NCBI GenBank assembly: GCA_963703165.1
Contig: OY969798.1
Span: 3,162,001-3,226,000 of the forward strand
Reading direction: 5' to 3'
DNA length: 64,000 nucleotides
Source of the DNA: JBQTKD01 sp963703165
Lineage (GTDB): Bacteria > Actinomycetota > Actinomycetes > Sporichthyales > Sporichthyaceae
Shown here: piece after piece, positions 27,602 to 39,591 of the stretch
Numbering within the stretch: position 1 is the first letter of the stretch
Layout of the letters: every line of letters starts with the position of its first letter
Position numbers and translations under genes: made by a program
Notes under the pieces: generated by a model
What the model saw: the letters and a program-made list of their open reading frames with translations, nothing else
The model's database searches: none
What the model was told of the DNA's origin: nothing

Positions 27602-28936
27602 ATGGCGCGATCACACGCTGTAGTAATGGGATCCGGCATTGCCGGATTGACGGCTGCCCGAGTGCTTGCCGATTGGTTCGAACACGTCACGCTCGTGGAG
27701 CGCGACGAGTTCCCGCGTCGCGGCGAGCAGCGTCCGGGGGTTCCGCAGGGCGCGCAGTGGCACATGTTGATGCCCTCGGCGGCGGCGATGCTCGAGGAAC
27801 TGCACCCCGGCCTGCTCGCTGAGCTGGAATCGGCGGGCGTCCCTGCGTTGCACTTCCTGCGCGAGACCCACATGGAGGTCGCCGGGCACCTGCTCAATCG
27901 TGACGGTGCACTGCCGATGGCCTGGCACCAGCCCAGCCGCGTGATGCTCGAGGCGCACCTGCGGACGTGGACCTCCGCGCGGGTCCTCATGCGTCCCGGC
28001 GTCAGCGCGCTGGACCTGATCGTCACCGACGAGGGCCGGGTGGCCGGCGTCCTGCTGGACACCCCCGACGGGCTGGAGCGCCTGGCCGCCGACCTGGTGA
28101 TCGATGCCACCGGTGGCGCGCTGCGGCCGACCGCCGAGCTGCCCACACCGGAAGAGTTGCGCGTCGACGTCGACGTCCGTCAGGTCACCGTGACGGTGGC
28201 CGTGCGGACCGTCCCGTCCGCCGTCGAACCGCTGCTGTTGCACGGCCCGCACGTGGCCCGCCCCTGGGGTGCGGCCGCGACCCGGATCGAGGGCAACCGG
28301 TGGCAGCTGACCGCGATCGGCTACCGCGGGCACCACCCGCCCACCGACCGGGACGGTCTGCTCGACTTCGTCGAGCCACTGATCCCCCCGCACTGGTGGC
28401 GCATGTTCGCGGCCGCTGAGTGGCCCGCGATCGCCGTGTCGGACTTCCCGACAAGCATCTGGCGGCGCTGGGACACGGTGAGCGACCCGCCGGCGGGACT
28501 GCTCGTCATGGGCGACGGACTGCTCCGCCTCAACCCGGTCCACGGGAACGGCATGGCCCTCGCCATCCGCCAGGCGATGCTGCTGCGCGACTGCCTCGAG
28601 CACGGCGACGGCGATCTTCCGCGGCGGTTCTACAAGGCCGCCGGCGAGATGCTCAGCAAGGAATGGGCGCTGAGCGAGGGCCCGGACCGGCTGTGTGCTG
28701 ATCCGCCGGACGAGCCCGAGGCCCTGGCCAAGATGGACAAGCTGCTGCACAAGATTCTCGTGCTGGCCGAGTCCGACCCGGAGATCGTGCAGAACCTGCT
28801 GCGGGTGCAGTGGGGTCTGGCCTCGCCGGCGACGATCCTCAGCCCCGCGACCATCCGCAAGCTCGTCGGCGGACGCTTCCGGCTCGGCCTCGGTCGCGGC
28901 CGGACCGTCCCCGCCCAGGAGCGCGTGTCCAACTGA
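27602..28936 (+). CDS. FAD-dependent oxidoreductase/hydroxylase-like protein
   Basis: A 444-residue flavoprotein. A Rossmann FAD motif is at the start (VVMGSGIAGLTAARVLADW). A second FAD motif, GLLVMGDGLLRLNPVHGNGMALAIRQAMLL, lies around residue 300; its GD followed by NPVHGNG is typical of PHBH-like monooxygenases and geranylgeranyl reductases. The middle region is substrate-binding and not informative. ATG at 27602 is 5 bases after GGGAGG; GTG at 27599 is too close to that site. It is monocistronic. Substrate unknown. Confidence 0.75.
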   Translation: MARSHAVVMGSGIAGLTAARVLADWFEHVTLVERDEFPRRGEQRPGVPQGAQWHMLMPSAAAMLEELHPGLLAELESAGVPALHFLRETHMEVAGHLLNRDGALPMAWHQPSRVMLEAHLRTWTSARVLMRPGVSALDLIVTDEGRVAGVLLDTPDGLERLAADLVIDATGGALRPTAELPTPEELRVDVDVRQVTVTVAVRTVPSAVEPLLLHGPHVARPWGAAATRIEGNRWQLTAIGYRGHHPPTDRDGLLDFVEPLIPPHWWRMFAAAEWPAIAVSDFPTSIWRRWDTVSDPPAGLLVMGDGLLRLNPVHGNGMALAIRQAMLLRDCLEHGDGDLPRRFYKAAGEMLSKEWALSEGPDRLCADPPDEPEALAKMDKLLHKILVLAESDPEIVQNLLRVQWGLASPATILSPATIRKLVGGRFRLGLGRGRTVPAQERVSN

Positions 28937-28958
28937 CCTCGCGGCTCGACAGAAAACA

Positions 28959-28998
28959 ATCGCGCCCCTGACCCGCAGCTGCGGGTCAGGGGCGCGAT
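28959..28998. terminator. 40-bp perfect palindrome, bidirectional terminator
   Basis: Bases 28959-28978 are exactly complementary to 28979-28998 with no loop; the centre is GCAGCTGC and the ends ATCGCG/CGCGAT. It is preceded by an A-rich tract (AGAAAACAAT), which becomes the U-tract for the leftward rpsD transcript. It lies between the convergent FAD oxidoreductase gene and rpsD. Confidence 0.8.
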
Positions 28999-29008
28999 CT
29001 GTGGAGGC

Positions 29009-29620
29009 CTAGCGGGAGTAGTACTCGACGACCAGCTGCTCATCGCAGATCACCGGGATCTCGCTGCGGACCGGCTGACGCTCCAGGCGGAACTTCAGGT
29101 CCTCGTGGTTGACCTGCACGTACGGCGGGATGACCTCGGCGGCGTTCGCGCCGGCGGCTGCCACCTGGAAGTTCTTCTTCATGCGGCTGCGCTCGGCGAC
29201 GGCGACGACGTCACCCGGCTGCACGCGGTAGGAGGGACGGTCCACGCGGCCGCCGTTCACCTCCATGTGCTGGTGGGTGACCATCTGGCGGGCCTGGTAG
29301 ATGGTGCGGGCCAGGCCGGAGCGCAGGACGAGGGCGTCCAGGCGGGTCTCGAGGTCGGCGAGCAGCACCTCACCGGTCTTGCCGGTGTGCGCGTGCGCGT
29401 GCTCGAAGGCCCGACGCAGCTGGGTCTCGCTGATGTCGTACTGGGCGCGCAGCCGCTGCTTCTCCAGCAACCGGACCTTGTAGTCGGAGTTCTGCTTCCG
29501 GCCACGGCCGTGCATGCCCGGCGGGTAGGGGCGCGCCTCGAAGTACTTCACGCACTTCGGGGTCAGCGGGATGCCCAGGGCGCGGGAGCGCTTGGCCTTC
29601 GGTCGGGAGTTGTTCGCCAC
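29009..29620 (-). CDS. rpsD: 30S ribosomal protein S4
   Basis: S4 nucleates 30S assembly by binding 16S rRNA. The 203-residue product starts ANNSRPKAKRSRALGIPLTPKCVKYFEARPYPPG. It carries the S4 RNA-binding domain LETRLDALVLRSGLARTIYQARQMVTHQHMEVNGGRVDRPSYRV near residues 90-140 and ends VVEYYSR. It lacks the N-terminal zinc-binding four-cysteine cluster. GTG at 29620 was chosen for the conserved start. It stands alone, outside an alpha operon, as in Streptomyces. Confidence 0.96.
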   Translation of the reverse strand: MANNSRPKAKRSRALGIPLTPKCVKYFEARPYPPGMHGRGRKQNSDYKVRLLEKQRLRAQYDISETQLRRAFEHAHAHTGKTGEVLLADLETRLDALVLRSGLARTIYQARQMVTHQHMEVNGGRVDRPSYRVQPGDVVAVAERSRMKKNFQVAAAGANAAEVIPPYVQVNHEDLKFRLERQPVRSEIPVICDEQLVVEYYSR

Positions 29621-29954
29621 GTCTGCTCGTTCCGTCTCGTCGCTGCTCGGCCGTCGTGCAGACAAGCCGAATAGTGCAGCGACGGTCTTTCCCGGCTGTC
29701 TTTCGACTTCCTGGAAAGGAACCTCCGACGGCAGAATCCGTCGGGCTGCACTCCCTCGGCGCCCACACGCTCTGATGATCCAAAGCGTGGGCTGCCTGCG
29801 CTGAACTGGTGCACCCCACGAGGAGGCGCCGCGCCAGCCTAGACCACCGGGCTACCTCCGAGCCAATCAGGTCGACCCTGACCTTTCGGAGGAGGCGTCA
29901 CCCCGGTCAGGCGCGAGACGATGATCGCGCGGAGTACCCGGGGGAGGTCATGCG
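29621..29954. promoter_or_regulatory. rpsD leader and divergent promoter region
   Basis: A 334-base gap between rpsD and the divergent nuclease gene. Read on the minus strand, a TTGGCT...TAGGCT pair with 19-base spacing near 29835-29880 could be the rpsD promoter. The leader downstream of it holds two hairpins: CCCACGCT pairing with AGCGTGTGGG, and CCGACGG-ATTCTG-CCGTCGG. A long structured leader suits autoregulation by S4, but no known leader consensus was matched. No ORF in the gap looks coding. Confidence 0.35.
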
Positions 29955-30953
29955 ATGAGGCGCGCAGCGCTGGGTGGGCTGATCGTCGCTGCGGCGTTGG
30001 TCGGCTGCACGGGTGGGGGCAGTCAAGCAGCCCCGCCCGAGGCGGTCCCTGAGCAGACCGCGCCCGCCATCGAACCGCCCGCCACGCAGGCACCCATTAC
30101 TGAGGCACCCACCGCCGAAGCGCCCGGCGCCGAGGGACCTGCCACCGAGGCACCCGCTGCGCTCGGCGGCACGGCGTTGGCCCAGCTCGGCACGCTGGCG
30201 GTGAAGGGCCGCGCCCCGATGACCGGTTATGAGCGGGAGCAGTACGGGCAGGCCTGGGCCGACGTCGACCGCAACGGCTGCGACACCCGCAATGACATGC
30301 TGCGCCGCGACCTGCGGGACATCGTCGCCAAGCCTGGGACCCGGGACTGCGTGGTCGCCACGGGCCGGTTGGCCCCGGACCCCTACACCGGCGCGGACAT
30401 CGCGTTCGAGCGCGGCGGGGCGAACGGGGTCGACATCGACCACGTCGTCGCCCTGGCCAACTCCTGGGTGACGGGCGCGCAGTACTGGGCCGAGCCCAAG
30501 CGGATCGCGTTCGGCAACGACCCCGCGAACCTGCTGGCCGTCGACTCCTCCGCCAACCGGCAGAAGGGAGCCGCCGACGCCGCCACGTGGCTGCCCGCCC
30601 GCAAGGACTTTCGGTGCCAGTACGTGGCCCGGCAGGTCGGGGTGAAGGCCAAGTACGAGCTGTGGGTGACCTCCGCGGAACGCGACTCGATCGCGCGGGT
30701 CCTGGGCGACTGCCCTGACCAGCGGGCGATCGACGCCGGTCCGCTGACGATCCCACCGCCCGGTCGCGGGACCGCCGTGACGCGTGCACCGCAGGCGGAA
30801 CCGACGCCCGCGACTCAGCCTCAGGCGGGCACCGACCCGCGCTTCCCGTACTGCAAGGACGCGGTCGCGGCGGGCTACGGCCCGTACCAGCGGGGCCGGA
30901 CCGAGTACGAGTGGTACCGCGACGCCGACGGTGACGGCATGGTCTGCGAGTAG
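29955..30953 (+). CDS. Secreted HNH nuclease lipoprotein with Excalibur domain
   Basis: A 332-residue protein. A lipoprotein signal ends at LVGC (residues 1-18), followed by a Pro/Ala/Thr-rich linker to about 75. The GmrSD/DUF1524-type HNH nuclease domain is at 95-250, with DIDHVVALANSWVTGAQ and FGNDPANLLAVDSSANRQKG providing His and Asn active-site residues. A C-terminal calcium-binding Excalibur motif (YCKDAVAAGYGPYQRG...DADGDGMVCE) lies at 298-332. It probably degrades extracellular nucleic acid at the cell surface. ATG at 29955 overlies the signal peptide. Confidence 0.88.
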   Translation: MRRAALGGLIVAAALVGCTGGGSQAAPPEAVPEQTAPAIEPPATQAPITEAPTAEAPGAEGPATEAPAALGGTALAQLGTLAVKGRAPMTGYEREQYGQAWADVDRNGCDTRNDMLRRDLRDIVAKPGTRDCVVATGRLAPDPYTGADIAFERGGANGVDIDHVVALANSWVTGAQYWAEPKRIAFGNDPANLLAVDSSANRQKGAADAATWLPARKDFRCQYVARQVGVKAKYELWVTSAERDSIARVLGDCPDQRAIDAGPLTIPPPGRGTAVTRAPQAEPTPATQPQAGTDPRFPYCKDAVAAGYGPYQRGRTEYEWYRDADGDGMVCE

Positions 30954-30961
30954 TCAGGTCA

Positions 30962-32236
30962 TCAGCACCGGGGGCGGGTGGTGACCGCCCCGCAGAGTTG
31001 GCCGTTCTCGTTCTCGCCGGGGAGTTCACGCTTCTGGGGCTCTGCGTCGGCGGGAGCCCCGCCGAACGGGGCGGGCTGCTGGAACGGCGGCGGGCGGGGC
31101 GGGCCGGGGGACGTCTGGCGCTCGGCGATCTTGCGTAGCTTGCCGTTGGCGGTGTCGGTGACCCACAGGACCCCGCTGGTCGGATCGACGGCCATCCCGC
31201 CAGGCGAGGGCAGCGTCAGGTGCTGCAGAACGTCCCCGGACGTCGCGTCGAGAACCGTCAGGTCGCCGTCCGCGTCGGACGCCCCGGCGGGGCCGTACAG
31301 GACGAACAGGCGGTCGGTACCCGCGTCGTAGGCCATCGCCACCGGCTCGTCGCCGGCCGGCCGACCGGTCGCGAAGGCCGTCGGGGCAGTGACCGGAACC
31401 TGCTTGGCCACGTCGACGAGGTGCACCTGGTCGGTGACCTGATCGGCGAGATAGAGCGTGTGGCTGCTCGGGCGCATCGCGACGAGTCCGGGCTTGCGCG
31501 GCGCCGGCAGGACGCCGCTCCAGTTCGTGAAGGTCGCCCGGTTGGGTTCCGAGTCGGCCACGGTGAGCGAGCCGGCCAGCGGATCCGCGCCGGTGTTCGC
31601 GTTGACCGCCCAGGCCTTGTGCGGCCGGGTCTCGGTGTCCACGGCCACCGTGGTGAGCCCGCGGCTGGGGCTGAAGGCGGTGGTGGCGTGCACCCGGAAG
31701 CCCTCGTACGAGCTGTGGATGATCGTGATCCCGGAGACATTGCGGGCCTCGTCGCCGTGGTTGCTGACGTAGACCTTGCGCGGCCGGTCGGTCTCGTCCA
31801 CGGTCACCGAGGTTGCCATCCGGCCGACGTTCAAGGTGCCGGTGATGACGTCGCCGGAGATCAGGGTCAGCTTGTTGACGTCCGCGGCCTGCGGGTTGGT
31901 GACGAAGACCTGGCCGCTCGTGGAGTCGACGCCGACCTGCGTCGGGTTGGGCATCTCGGGATTGGCGAACAGGATGCGCTCGACCGCGTTCGCGTTGCCG
32001 TCGACCACCGCCAGGGCCGCCGCCGGGGCGTTGTCGCCGCTGTTCGCGACGTAGACCGCCTTCGTGGCGGTGTTCACCGCAACGCCCGTCGGCCCGCCGC
32101 CGACCCTTTCGACCGTCGCGACGACCCGGTAGTGCGTGGATTCCTGCGCCTGCGCAGGAGAGGCGACGGCCAGGGCGCCTGCGCCCAACGCGAGCAGCGC
32201 GGCGCGCGCTGTCCACGCGTTGGCGCTCTTGATCAT
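30962..32236 (-). CDS. Secreted YncE/NHL-like beta-propeller protein
   Basis: A 424-residue exported protein. The signal peptide ends at ASPAQAQ (about residue 29). Repeated propeller blades follow, such as GPTGVAVNTATKAVYVANSGD, PTQVGVDSTSGQVFVTNPQ and GGMAVDPTSGVLWVTDTANGKLRKI. It is probably a seven-bladed propeller for binding; no catalytic residues were recognised. A Pro-rich C-terminus contains CGAV and RC. ATG at 32236 directly precedes the signal peptide; GTG at 32251 is an alternative. It converges on the nuclease gene with 8 bases between the stops. Confidence 0.75.
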   Translation of the reverse strand: MIKSANAWTARAALLALGAGALAVASPAQAQESTHYRVVATVERVGGGPTGVAVNTATKAVYVANSGDNAPAAALAVVDGNANAVERILFANPEMPNPTQVGVDSTSGQVFVTNPQAADVNKLTLISGDVITGTLNVGRMATSVTVDETDRPRKVYVSNHGDEARNVSGITIIHSSYEGFRVHATTAFSPSRGLTTVAVDTETRPHKAWAVNANTGADPLAGSLTVADSEPNRATFTNWSGVLPAPRKPGLVAMRPSSHTLYLADQVTDQVHLVDVAKQVPVTAPTAFATGRPAGDEPVAMAYDAGTDRLFVLYGPAGASDADGDLTVLDATSGDVLQHLTLPSPGGMAVDPTSGVLWVTDTANGKLRKIAERQTSPGPPRPPPFQQPAPFGGAPADAEPQKRELPGENENGQLCGAVTTRPRC

Positions 32237-32395
32237 CCCCGGTCGCTGCACCGGTCCAGCACACCGAACACGGCGTCGGGGCGCAGGTGATTCGGCGAAA
32301 GTCGCCCGATCGGGCGAGTCGGATGCGGCCTCAGGTGCGGCCCCGCACCACCAACGGCCCGATGCATCGGCCGCCCGGGGGAACTCGTCGGCGAA

Positions 32396-32956
32396 TCAGC
32401 CGACGGACTTGAGGTCGGCGCAGGCCACCTTCGGTGGCTTCGTCTCCTCAGCCGGGGCGTCGGGGGCTTTCTTGAGGTGGATGATCACCGACTTGGCCTC
32501 CGCGCCGGCCTCCCGGTCGACGGTGACATCAGAGGTGATGGCGGTCTTCTTGGTGCCCTTCCGGTCCACCTCGAACTGGATGCCGAGGTGAATCTCGTTG
32601 GGGGGCTGGTCTCCACCGTTCGGGTCGAACTTGAAGTGCAGGCCGCCGGGGTCTGTCGCCGAGCAGACGCCGTTGTGCACGTGCGCGACGTAGAGGGACT
32701 TGTTGTCCAGGCCGGTGGCCAGGATCGTCACCCGGGTCTTGCCCAACCCCACGATCATCTCGGCGGTGCCGACCACCGCACCCGTCCCCTGCGGTGGGTT
32801 CTTCACGTTGCTGAAGCCGCCCTCGAACGCCCGCGTGCCCTGTGCGCCACGGACCAACGAGGGACCCTGGTCAGCCTTGTCGTCGCCACCGCCGCCGCAA
32901 CCGGCGAGGAGCAACGCCGCGGTGGCGCTGAGGGCGATGGTGCGTCCGGTGTTCAT
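32396..32956 (-). CDS. CHRD/SOD-like domain lipoprotein
   Basis: A 186-residue lipoprotein. The signal peptide has lipobox LLAGC (residue 20), then a short Gly/Asp linker. A single domain follows with the pattern GTAEMIVG...TRVTILATGLDNKSLYVAHVHNGVCSATDPGGLHFKFDPNG. The HVHNG.C stretch resembles CHRD domains and Cu/Zn superoxide dismutases, but only part of a copper site is present, so enzymatic activity is doubtful. ATG at 32956 precedes a standard signal. It is divergent from glyQS. Confidence 0.7.
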   Translation of the reverse strand: MNTGRTIALSATAALLLAGCGGGGDDKADQGPSLVRGAQGTRAFEGGFSNVKNPPQGTGAVVGTAEMIVGLGKTRVTILATGLDNKSLYVAHVHNGVCSATDPGGLHFKFDPNGGDQPPNEIHLGIQFEVDRKGTKKTAITSDVTVDREAGAEAKSVIIHLKKAPDAPAEETKPPKVACADLKSVG

Positions 32957-33092
32957 GTAAGCGATCTCCAAGCTCGGGCCGGGGACGGGCCGTCGGCCAT
33001 CGTATGACCGCTGTCTTGGAAGTGGTCTCACTAGACTTCGGGGCGCCGCCGGGGGCGGTTCGGACCCACTCAGACCCAGGACGTGACGGCCA

Positions 33093-36071
<2,979 letters not shown>

Positions 36072-36378
36072 CGCAACGTCAGTACCATTGGCGGACAGGT
36101 GAAACTGTTCGCTTCGGTGTGAGTGTCACATGCGCCTTTGCCACCGCTCTACCCCCGGTCCGCTCCCGGCCGGACATTGAACGCACCCAAACGCCGCTGG
36201 ATCGCCCTCGCCGCCGGCCCGCGTGGCTTGCGCGTGCTGAAACCGTTGCGCAGGTGCGGGAAATCGACCGCAAAGCCGCGGCAATGGCAGCGAGCCTGGG
36301 AACTCGCTATGCATTTCCCGGGCGGCTTTGTCTGAGGCAGCCCCGGGGTTCGAGGGGTGCACGGCGAGTGGGGGCAGC
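36072..36378. other. 307-base intergenic region, no gene seen
   Basis: This stretch between glyQS and the next gene has lower GC than its surroundings and no open frame with actinobacterial codon bias. It contains minor inverted repeats but no clear terminator or promoter consensus. Confidence 0.4.
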
Positions 36379-36939
36379 GTGAAGGGCGTCATCGCGGCGG
36401 GGCTGGTGACGGCTGCGTTGCTGCCGTCGGCCCCCGACATGGACACGCTGTCCGACGCGGCCGACACGGCGAAGGAATCGGTTCGTTCGCACACCGCGGC
36501 CAAGCCTGCCGAGCCGCAGGGGCGCTCGCACTCCTCGACGCGCACCGAGAAGGCGCCCGCGGCCTCGCCCGGGTCGGCGCTTCCGGCGATGGGGAAGCTG
36601 ATCATCTGCGCAGTCGGAGCCGACACGTTCGTGGCGGCGGCGCGTCGCACTGCCCTCGGCGGGAATCTGACATTCGGGGTGCGCGAAGGACAGTGCCGAA
36701 CAGAGGCGGTGCCAGGCGGGCGCTACCGCGTCAGGTCGCAGGGCAGCGACGCACCGGCATGTACGGGCGCGGTCGCGTGGGCGGTTTGCGAGCTCGGGCG
36801 GGTGGCCTACCGCTACGTCCAGGTGAGTTCCGGTGTCCGTGGCGGCTTTGCGAAGTTCGTCCGGCGCGACGTCGACGTGAACGTCGCGGGCGGTGGCACC
36901 ACGACTGTGTCCTTCGTCTTCGGCCAACGAGAGCACTGA
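36379..36939 (+). CDS. Putative exported protein of unknown function
   Basis: A protein of about 186 residues. A hydrophobic N-terminus (VKGVIAAGLVTAALLPSAP) looks like a signal peptide, followed by a Ser/Ala/Thr-rich spacer to about residue 75. A Cys-containing domain comes next (KLIICAVGADTFVAAARRTAL, REGQCRTEAVPGGRYRV, DAPACTGAVAWAVCELGRVAYRYVQV). It ends in a beta-rich stretch, RDVDVNVAGGGTTTVSFVFG. No family was recognised. GTG at 36379 follows GGGGG at 36370-36374. It may form an operon with the next gene, 53 bases downstream. Confidence 0.5.
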   Translation: MKGVIAAGLVTAALLPSAPDMDTLSDAADTAKESVRSHTAAKPAEPQGRSHSSTRTEKAPAASPGSALPAMGKLIICAVGADTFVAAARRTALGGNLTFGVREGQCRTEAVPGGRYRVRSQGSDAPACTGAVAWAVCELGRVAYRYVQVSSGVRGGFAKFVRRDVDVNVAGGGTTTVSFVFGQREH

Positions 36940-36992
36940 GTCCCCCCGCCCTCTGTCGACCGCAGTGCTCGCACCTCCAGGAAGGGCCAACG

Positions 36993-37526
36993 ATGATTCG
37001 CCCCTCCTCAGCAGCGGCCGCAATGGTGTTGCTCGGTGCCGCAGGGCTCTGGTTGTCGGCCGGCTTCGTCGAACGGAGCAACCCGACGCAACTCCAACTC
37101 TGCGCCGCGATCCCCGCCGAGGCGCCGGAGTTCATGCGCGTCGAGCTCGAGGCGAGCAACCCGCACAAGCTCCTCACCGAGTCGTTCTCCGAGCCGGGTA
37201 CCGCGTGCGCGGCGGTGGTCGACGTCGACGCGGAGCAGTACACGGTCTCGGTCGCCATGCTGAAGTCCAAGTGCTGGCCCCTCGGCGTGGACTCATGGAT
37301 CGACTGCGACGCCCCGACGCTCAGTCACTTCGAGGTCCAGCGCGAGGACGGTGGCGTTCAGCGGATGGACGCCGTCGACGCCTGGGCCACCGTCACGCCC
37401 TCGGTCGCCGGCTATGCGAGGGTGACCGCCGTCTTCACCACGGGCGGCACTCCCAAGTCGGGACAGGAGGTCGGTCGCCTGCTCCGAGACGACCTGTTCG
37501 CCCAGGAGCCGATCGTAGGCAGCTAG
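36993..37526 (+). CDS. Exported protein of unknown function
   Basis: A 177-residue protein with an N-terminal hydrophobic segment (AAAAMVLLGAAGLWLSAGFV) acting as signal or anchor. The extracellular domain contains five cysteines (LQLCAAIP, GTACAAVV, KSKCWPLGVDSWIDCDAP) in a mixed alpha/beta pattern. No family was recognised. ATG at 36993 is preceded by AGGAAGGG at 36979-36986. It converges on the PucR-type regulator gene with 7 bases between the stops. Confidence 0.55.
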   Translation: MIRPSSAAAAMVLLGAAGLWLSAGFVERSNPTQLQLCAAIPAEAPEFMRVELEASNPHKLLTESFSEPGTACAAVVDVDAEQYTVSVAMLKSKCWPLGVDSWIDCDAPTLSHFEVQREDGGVQRMDAVDAWATVTPSVAGYARVTAVFTTGGTPKSGQEVGRLLRDDLFAQEPIVGS

Positions 37527-37533
37527 CGGGACG

Positions 37534-39477
37534 TCAGCCGAGGTCTGCGGCGCGGACAGCGATGTCGGCACGCATGCGGTCGTGATGGTGCCTCAAATCC
37601 AGGCCGGTGAGCTTCTGCAGTTGGCTGAGGCGGTACTTCACCGTCTTCTGGTGCACGAACAGTGCCGTCGCGGTGTCCTGCTGGGAGCAGTCGGCGTCGA
37701 GATAGGCGCGCAAGGTCTCGATGAGGTTCGTGCCGTGGGAATCGTCGTAGGCGATCGCCGGGCCGAGGGTCTCGTGGACGAAACGGGGCAGGTCCAGGCT
37801 GCCGGGGCCGGCGAGCAGCAGGCCGAGGATGCCGAGGTCCTCGTGGAAGGCGACCCGGCGGTTCGCGCCGACCCCGAGAGCCCGGGTCGCCGTGCACGCC
37901 TCGGTCCAGGCCGCGGCCAGCTCCAGCGGGTTGGAACGGGGGGCGCTGATGCCCCACCCGGAGCCCAGGTTGGGGATCTCCTTGTCCAGCACCTCGACGC
38001 AGTCCGCGAGAACCGCGCGCAGGTCGTCGACGGGGACGGAGCGGACCAGGGCCACGACGGTGTCGCCGTGGCGGGCCGCGAGTCGTAGCCAGCCGGTCTC
38101 CTGCAGCGCGGATTCGCAGATCGCGAGCAGCCGACGGCGGATGCGTTCGGCGTGCGCACCGCTCCAGCCCTCGGCCTCACCGATCTCGACCAGCTGCGGG
38201 AACGTGCAGACGCAGGTGCGCAGATCCCCGCGCAGGTCGACGTTCACGTGCTTGGCGCGGGCCACCGCGGCGCGGCGTTCCTCGGTGCTGCCGCCGAGCA
38301 GGTTCAGCAGCACCTCGTCGCGCACCGCGGCGCGGGCCCGGGCCGCTGCCTGTTCCTCGAGGTGGTGCAGCGCGCACGCGAGGCTGGCCTGGGTCAGCGA
38401 CAACTCCACGCCGTCGTCGGGCCCGGTGGCGCCGGTCATCATGCAGAGCCAGCCGAGCACGTCCCCGCCGACATGCACCGGACGGACGGCCACGCTCTGC
38501 CGGTCCAACGAGGTCCACACGGTGCCCTTGGCCGACGGGGTCCCGGTCCGCAAGGACGCCCGCACGGTCGGGATGAGAGCCGCGACGTCGATGTCGGTGG
38601 GATAGGCCGCGCGGATCTCGAAATCCGGGTCGAACAGCACCACGGCGGCCTCGGTGCGGGTGGCGACGGTGCGCAGGACGCCGGTGAGCCGCTCGCCGTC
38701 GAGCAACGCCTGGACAAGGTCCTGTTGCAGCGACAACGCGTGGGTGACCTTGCGGAACTGACTCTCCAGCACGCGGTGCGCGACCTCGACCTCGTGCAGA
38801 TGCACCTCGCGCTCGTCGTAGAGGCGGGCGTGGTGCAGGGCGATCGCGGCGAGCTCGGCCAGGCCGACGAGGCGGGAGATCTCGCGTTGGGTGAACTTGG
38901 ACTCACGGCGGCGCCAGACCTCGAGCACGCCGATGATCTCGCCGTCCAGAGTCAGCGGAGCCGCGACCGCCGATCGCGTGGACTCGGCGACGGCGAGGAA
39001 GTGGAAGTCGTCGGAGATGACGTCGTTGTGCAGGTAGTCGTCGACCTTGGCCGCCTGCCCGGTCGCGAACACGTGCCCGGCCAGGCCCTGCCCGCGGCGC
39101 ATCCGCAGCCGCGCGGTGGTCAGTTCACGGTTGCCGGCGCAGGCCTGCATGACCAGTTCGTCGTCGTCGATGAGGAAGACGCCGGCCATGTCGGAGGCCA
39201 GCAGATGCAGTGCTTCCTGGGTGACCGCGAACAGACCTTCGTCGAGATCCTTGGCCGCGAGCACGCGGGCCGCGACGGTGCGCATCGCGACGATCTCGGT
39301 GCCCTCACCGGACGGGTGCAGCCGCAGTTGGTCGGCGGCGGCCTGCAGGGCCTCGAGCATCGCCGCGGGTCCCTGGTCCAGGGCGGCCGCCACCCGAGTC
39401 GCGGCCTGCTGGACCGCGATCTCGTCGGGGGTGGGGTGCTCGATCAGGTCGACTCCTTTGTCGGCGCCTGCGCACAC
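37534..39477 (-). CDS. GAF-PucR family transcriptional regulator
   Basis: A regulator of about 647 residues. The N-terminal half contains a GAF domain (residues about 60-220: GVFLIDDDELVMQACAGNRELTTARLRMRRGQGLAGHVFATGQAAKVDDYLHND). A GGDEF-like/CdaR middle domain follows. The C-terminal PucR helix-turn-helix is YLDADCSQQDTATALFVHQKTVKYRLSQLQKLTGLDL. Such proteins activate catabolic operons on binding small molecules; the target is unknown. The start is uncertain: GTG 39525, GTG 39477 or CTG 39447, the last lying 5 bases after AAAGGAG. It is divergent from the SRPBCC-ArsR operon. Confidence 0.85.
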   Translation of the reverse strand: MCAGADKGVDLIEHPTPDEIAVQQAATRVAAALDQGPAAMLEALQAAADQLRLHPSGEGTEIVAMRTVAARVLAAKDLDEGLFAVTQEALHLLASDMAGVFLIDDDELVMQACAGNRELTTARLRMRRGQGLAGHVFATGQAAKVDDYLHNDVISDDFHFLAVAESTRSAVAAPLTLDGEIIGVLEVWRRRESKFTQREISRLVGLAELAAIALHHARLYDEREVHLHEVEVAHRVLESQFRKVTHALSLQQDLVQALLDGERLTGVLRTVATRTEAAVVLFDPDFEIRAAYPTDIDVAALIPTVRASLRTGTPSAKGTVWTSLDRQSVAVRPVHVGGDVLGWLCMMTGATGPDDGVELSLTQASLACALHHLEEQAAARARAAVRDEVLLNLLGGSTEERRAAVARAKHVNVDLRGDLRTCVCTFPQLVEIGEAEGWSGAHAERIRRRLLAICESALQETGWLRLAARHGDTVVALVRSVPVDDLRAVLADCVEVLDKEIPNLGSGWGISAPRSNPLELAAAWTEACTATRALGVGANRRVAFHEDLGILGLLLAGPGSLDLPRFVHETLGPAIAYDDSHGTNLIETLRAYLDADCSQQDTATALFVHQKTVKYRLSQLQKLTGLDLRHHHDRMRADIAVRAADLG

Positions 39478-39552
39478 GGTAAGCGGCCTACCCGATCGGG
39501 GCCACAGGGAAGCGACGGATCCCACAGGGTTGTGGCAACCTATTGGTTGCTA

Positions 39553-39568
39553 TACAGTTGCAACTGTA
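39553..39568. promoter_or_regulatory. Palindromic operator of the SRPBCC-ArsR operon
   Basis: TACAGTTGCAACTGTA is a perfect 16-bp palindrome 24 bases upstream of the SRPBCC start, in an AT-richer patch flanked by two GGTTGC repeats. The position and size suit a dimeric ArsR-type repressor, and one is encoded in the operon, so autoregulation is likely. Confidence 0.65.
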
Positions 39569-39591
39569 AGGTTGCGATAGAGGAGGACGAC

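Noticed and set aside
32396..32956. Calling the CHRD lipoprotein a Cu/Zn superoxide dismutase
   Set aside because: Only a single HVH stretch resembles the copper site; the remaining metal ligands are not visible.
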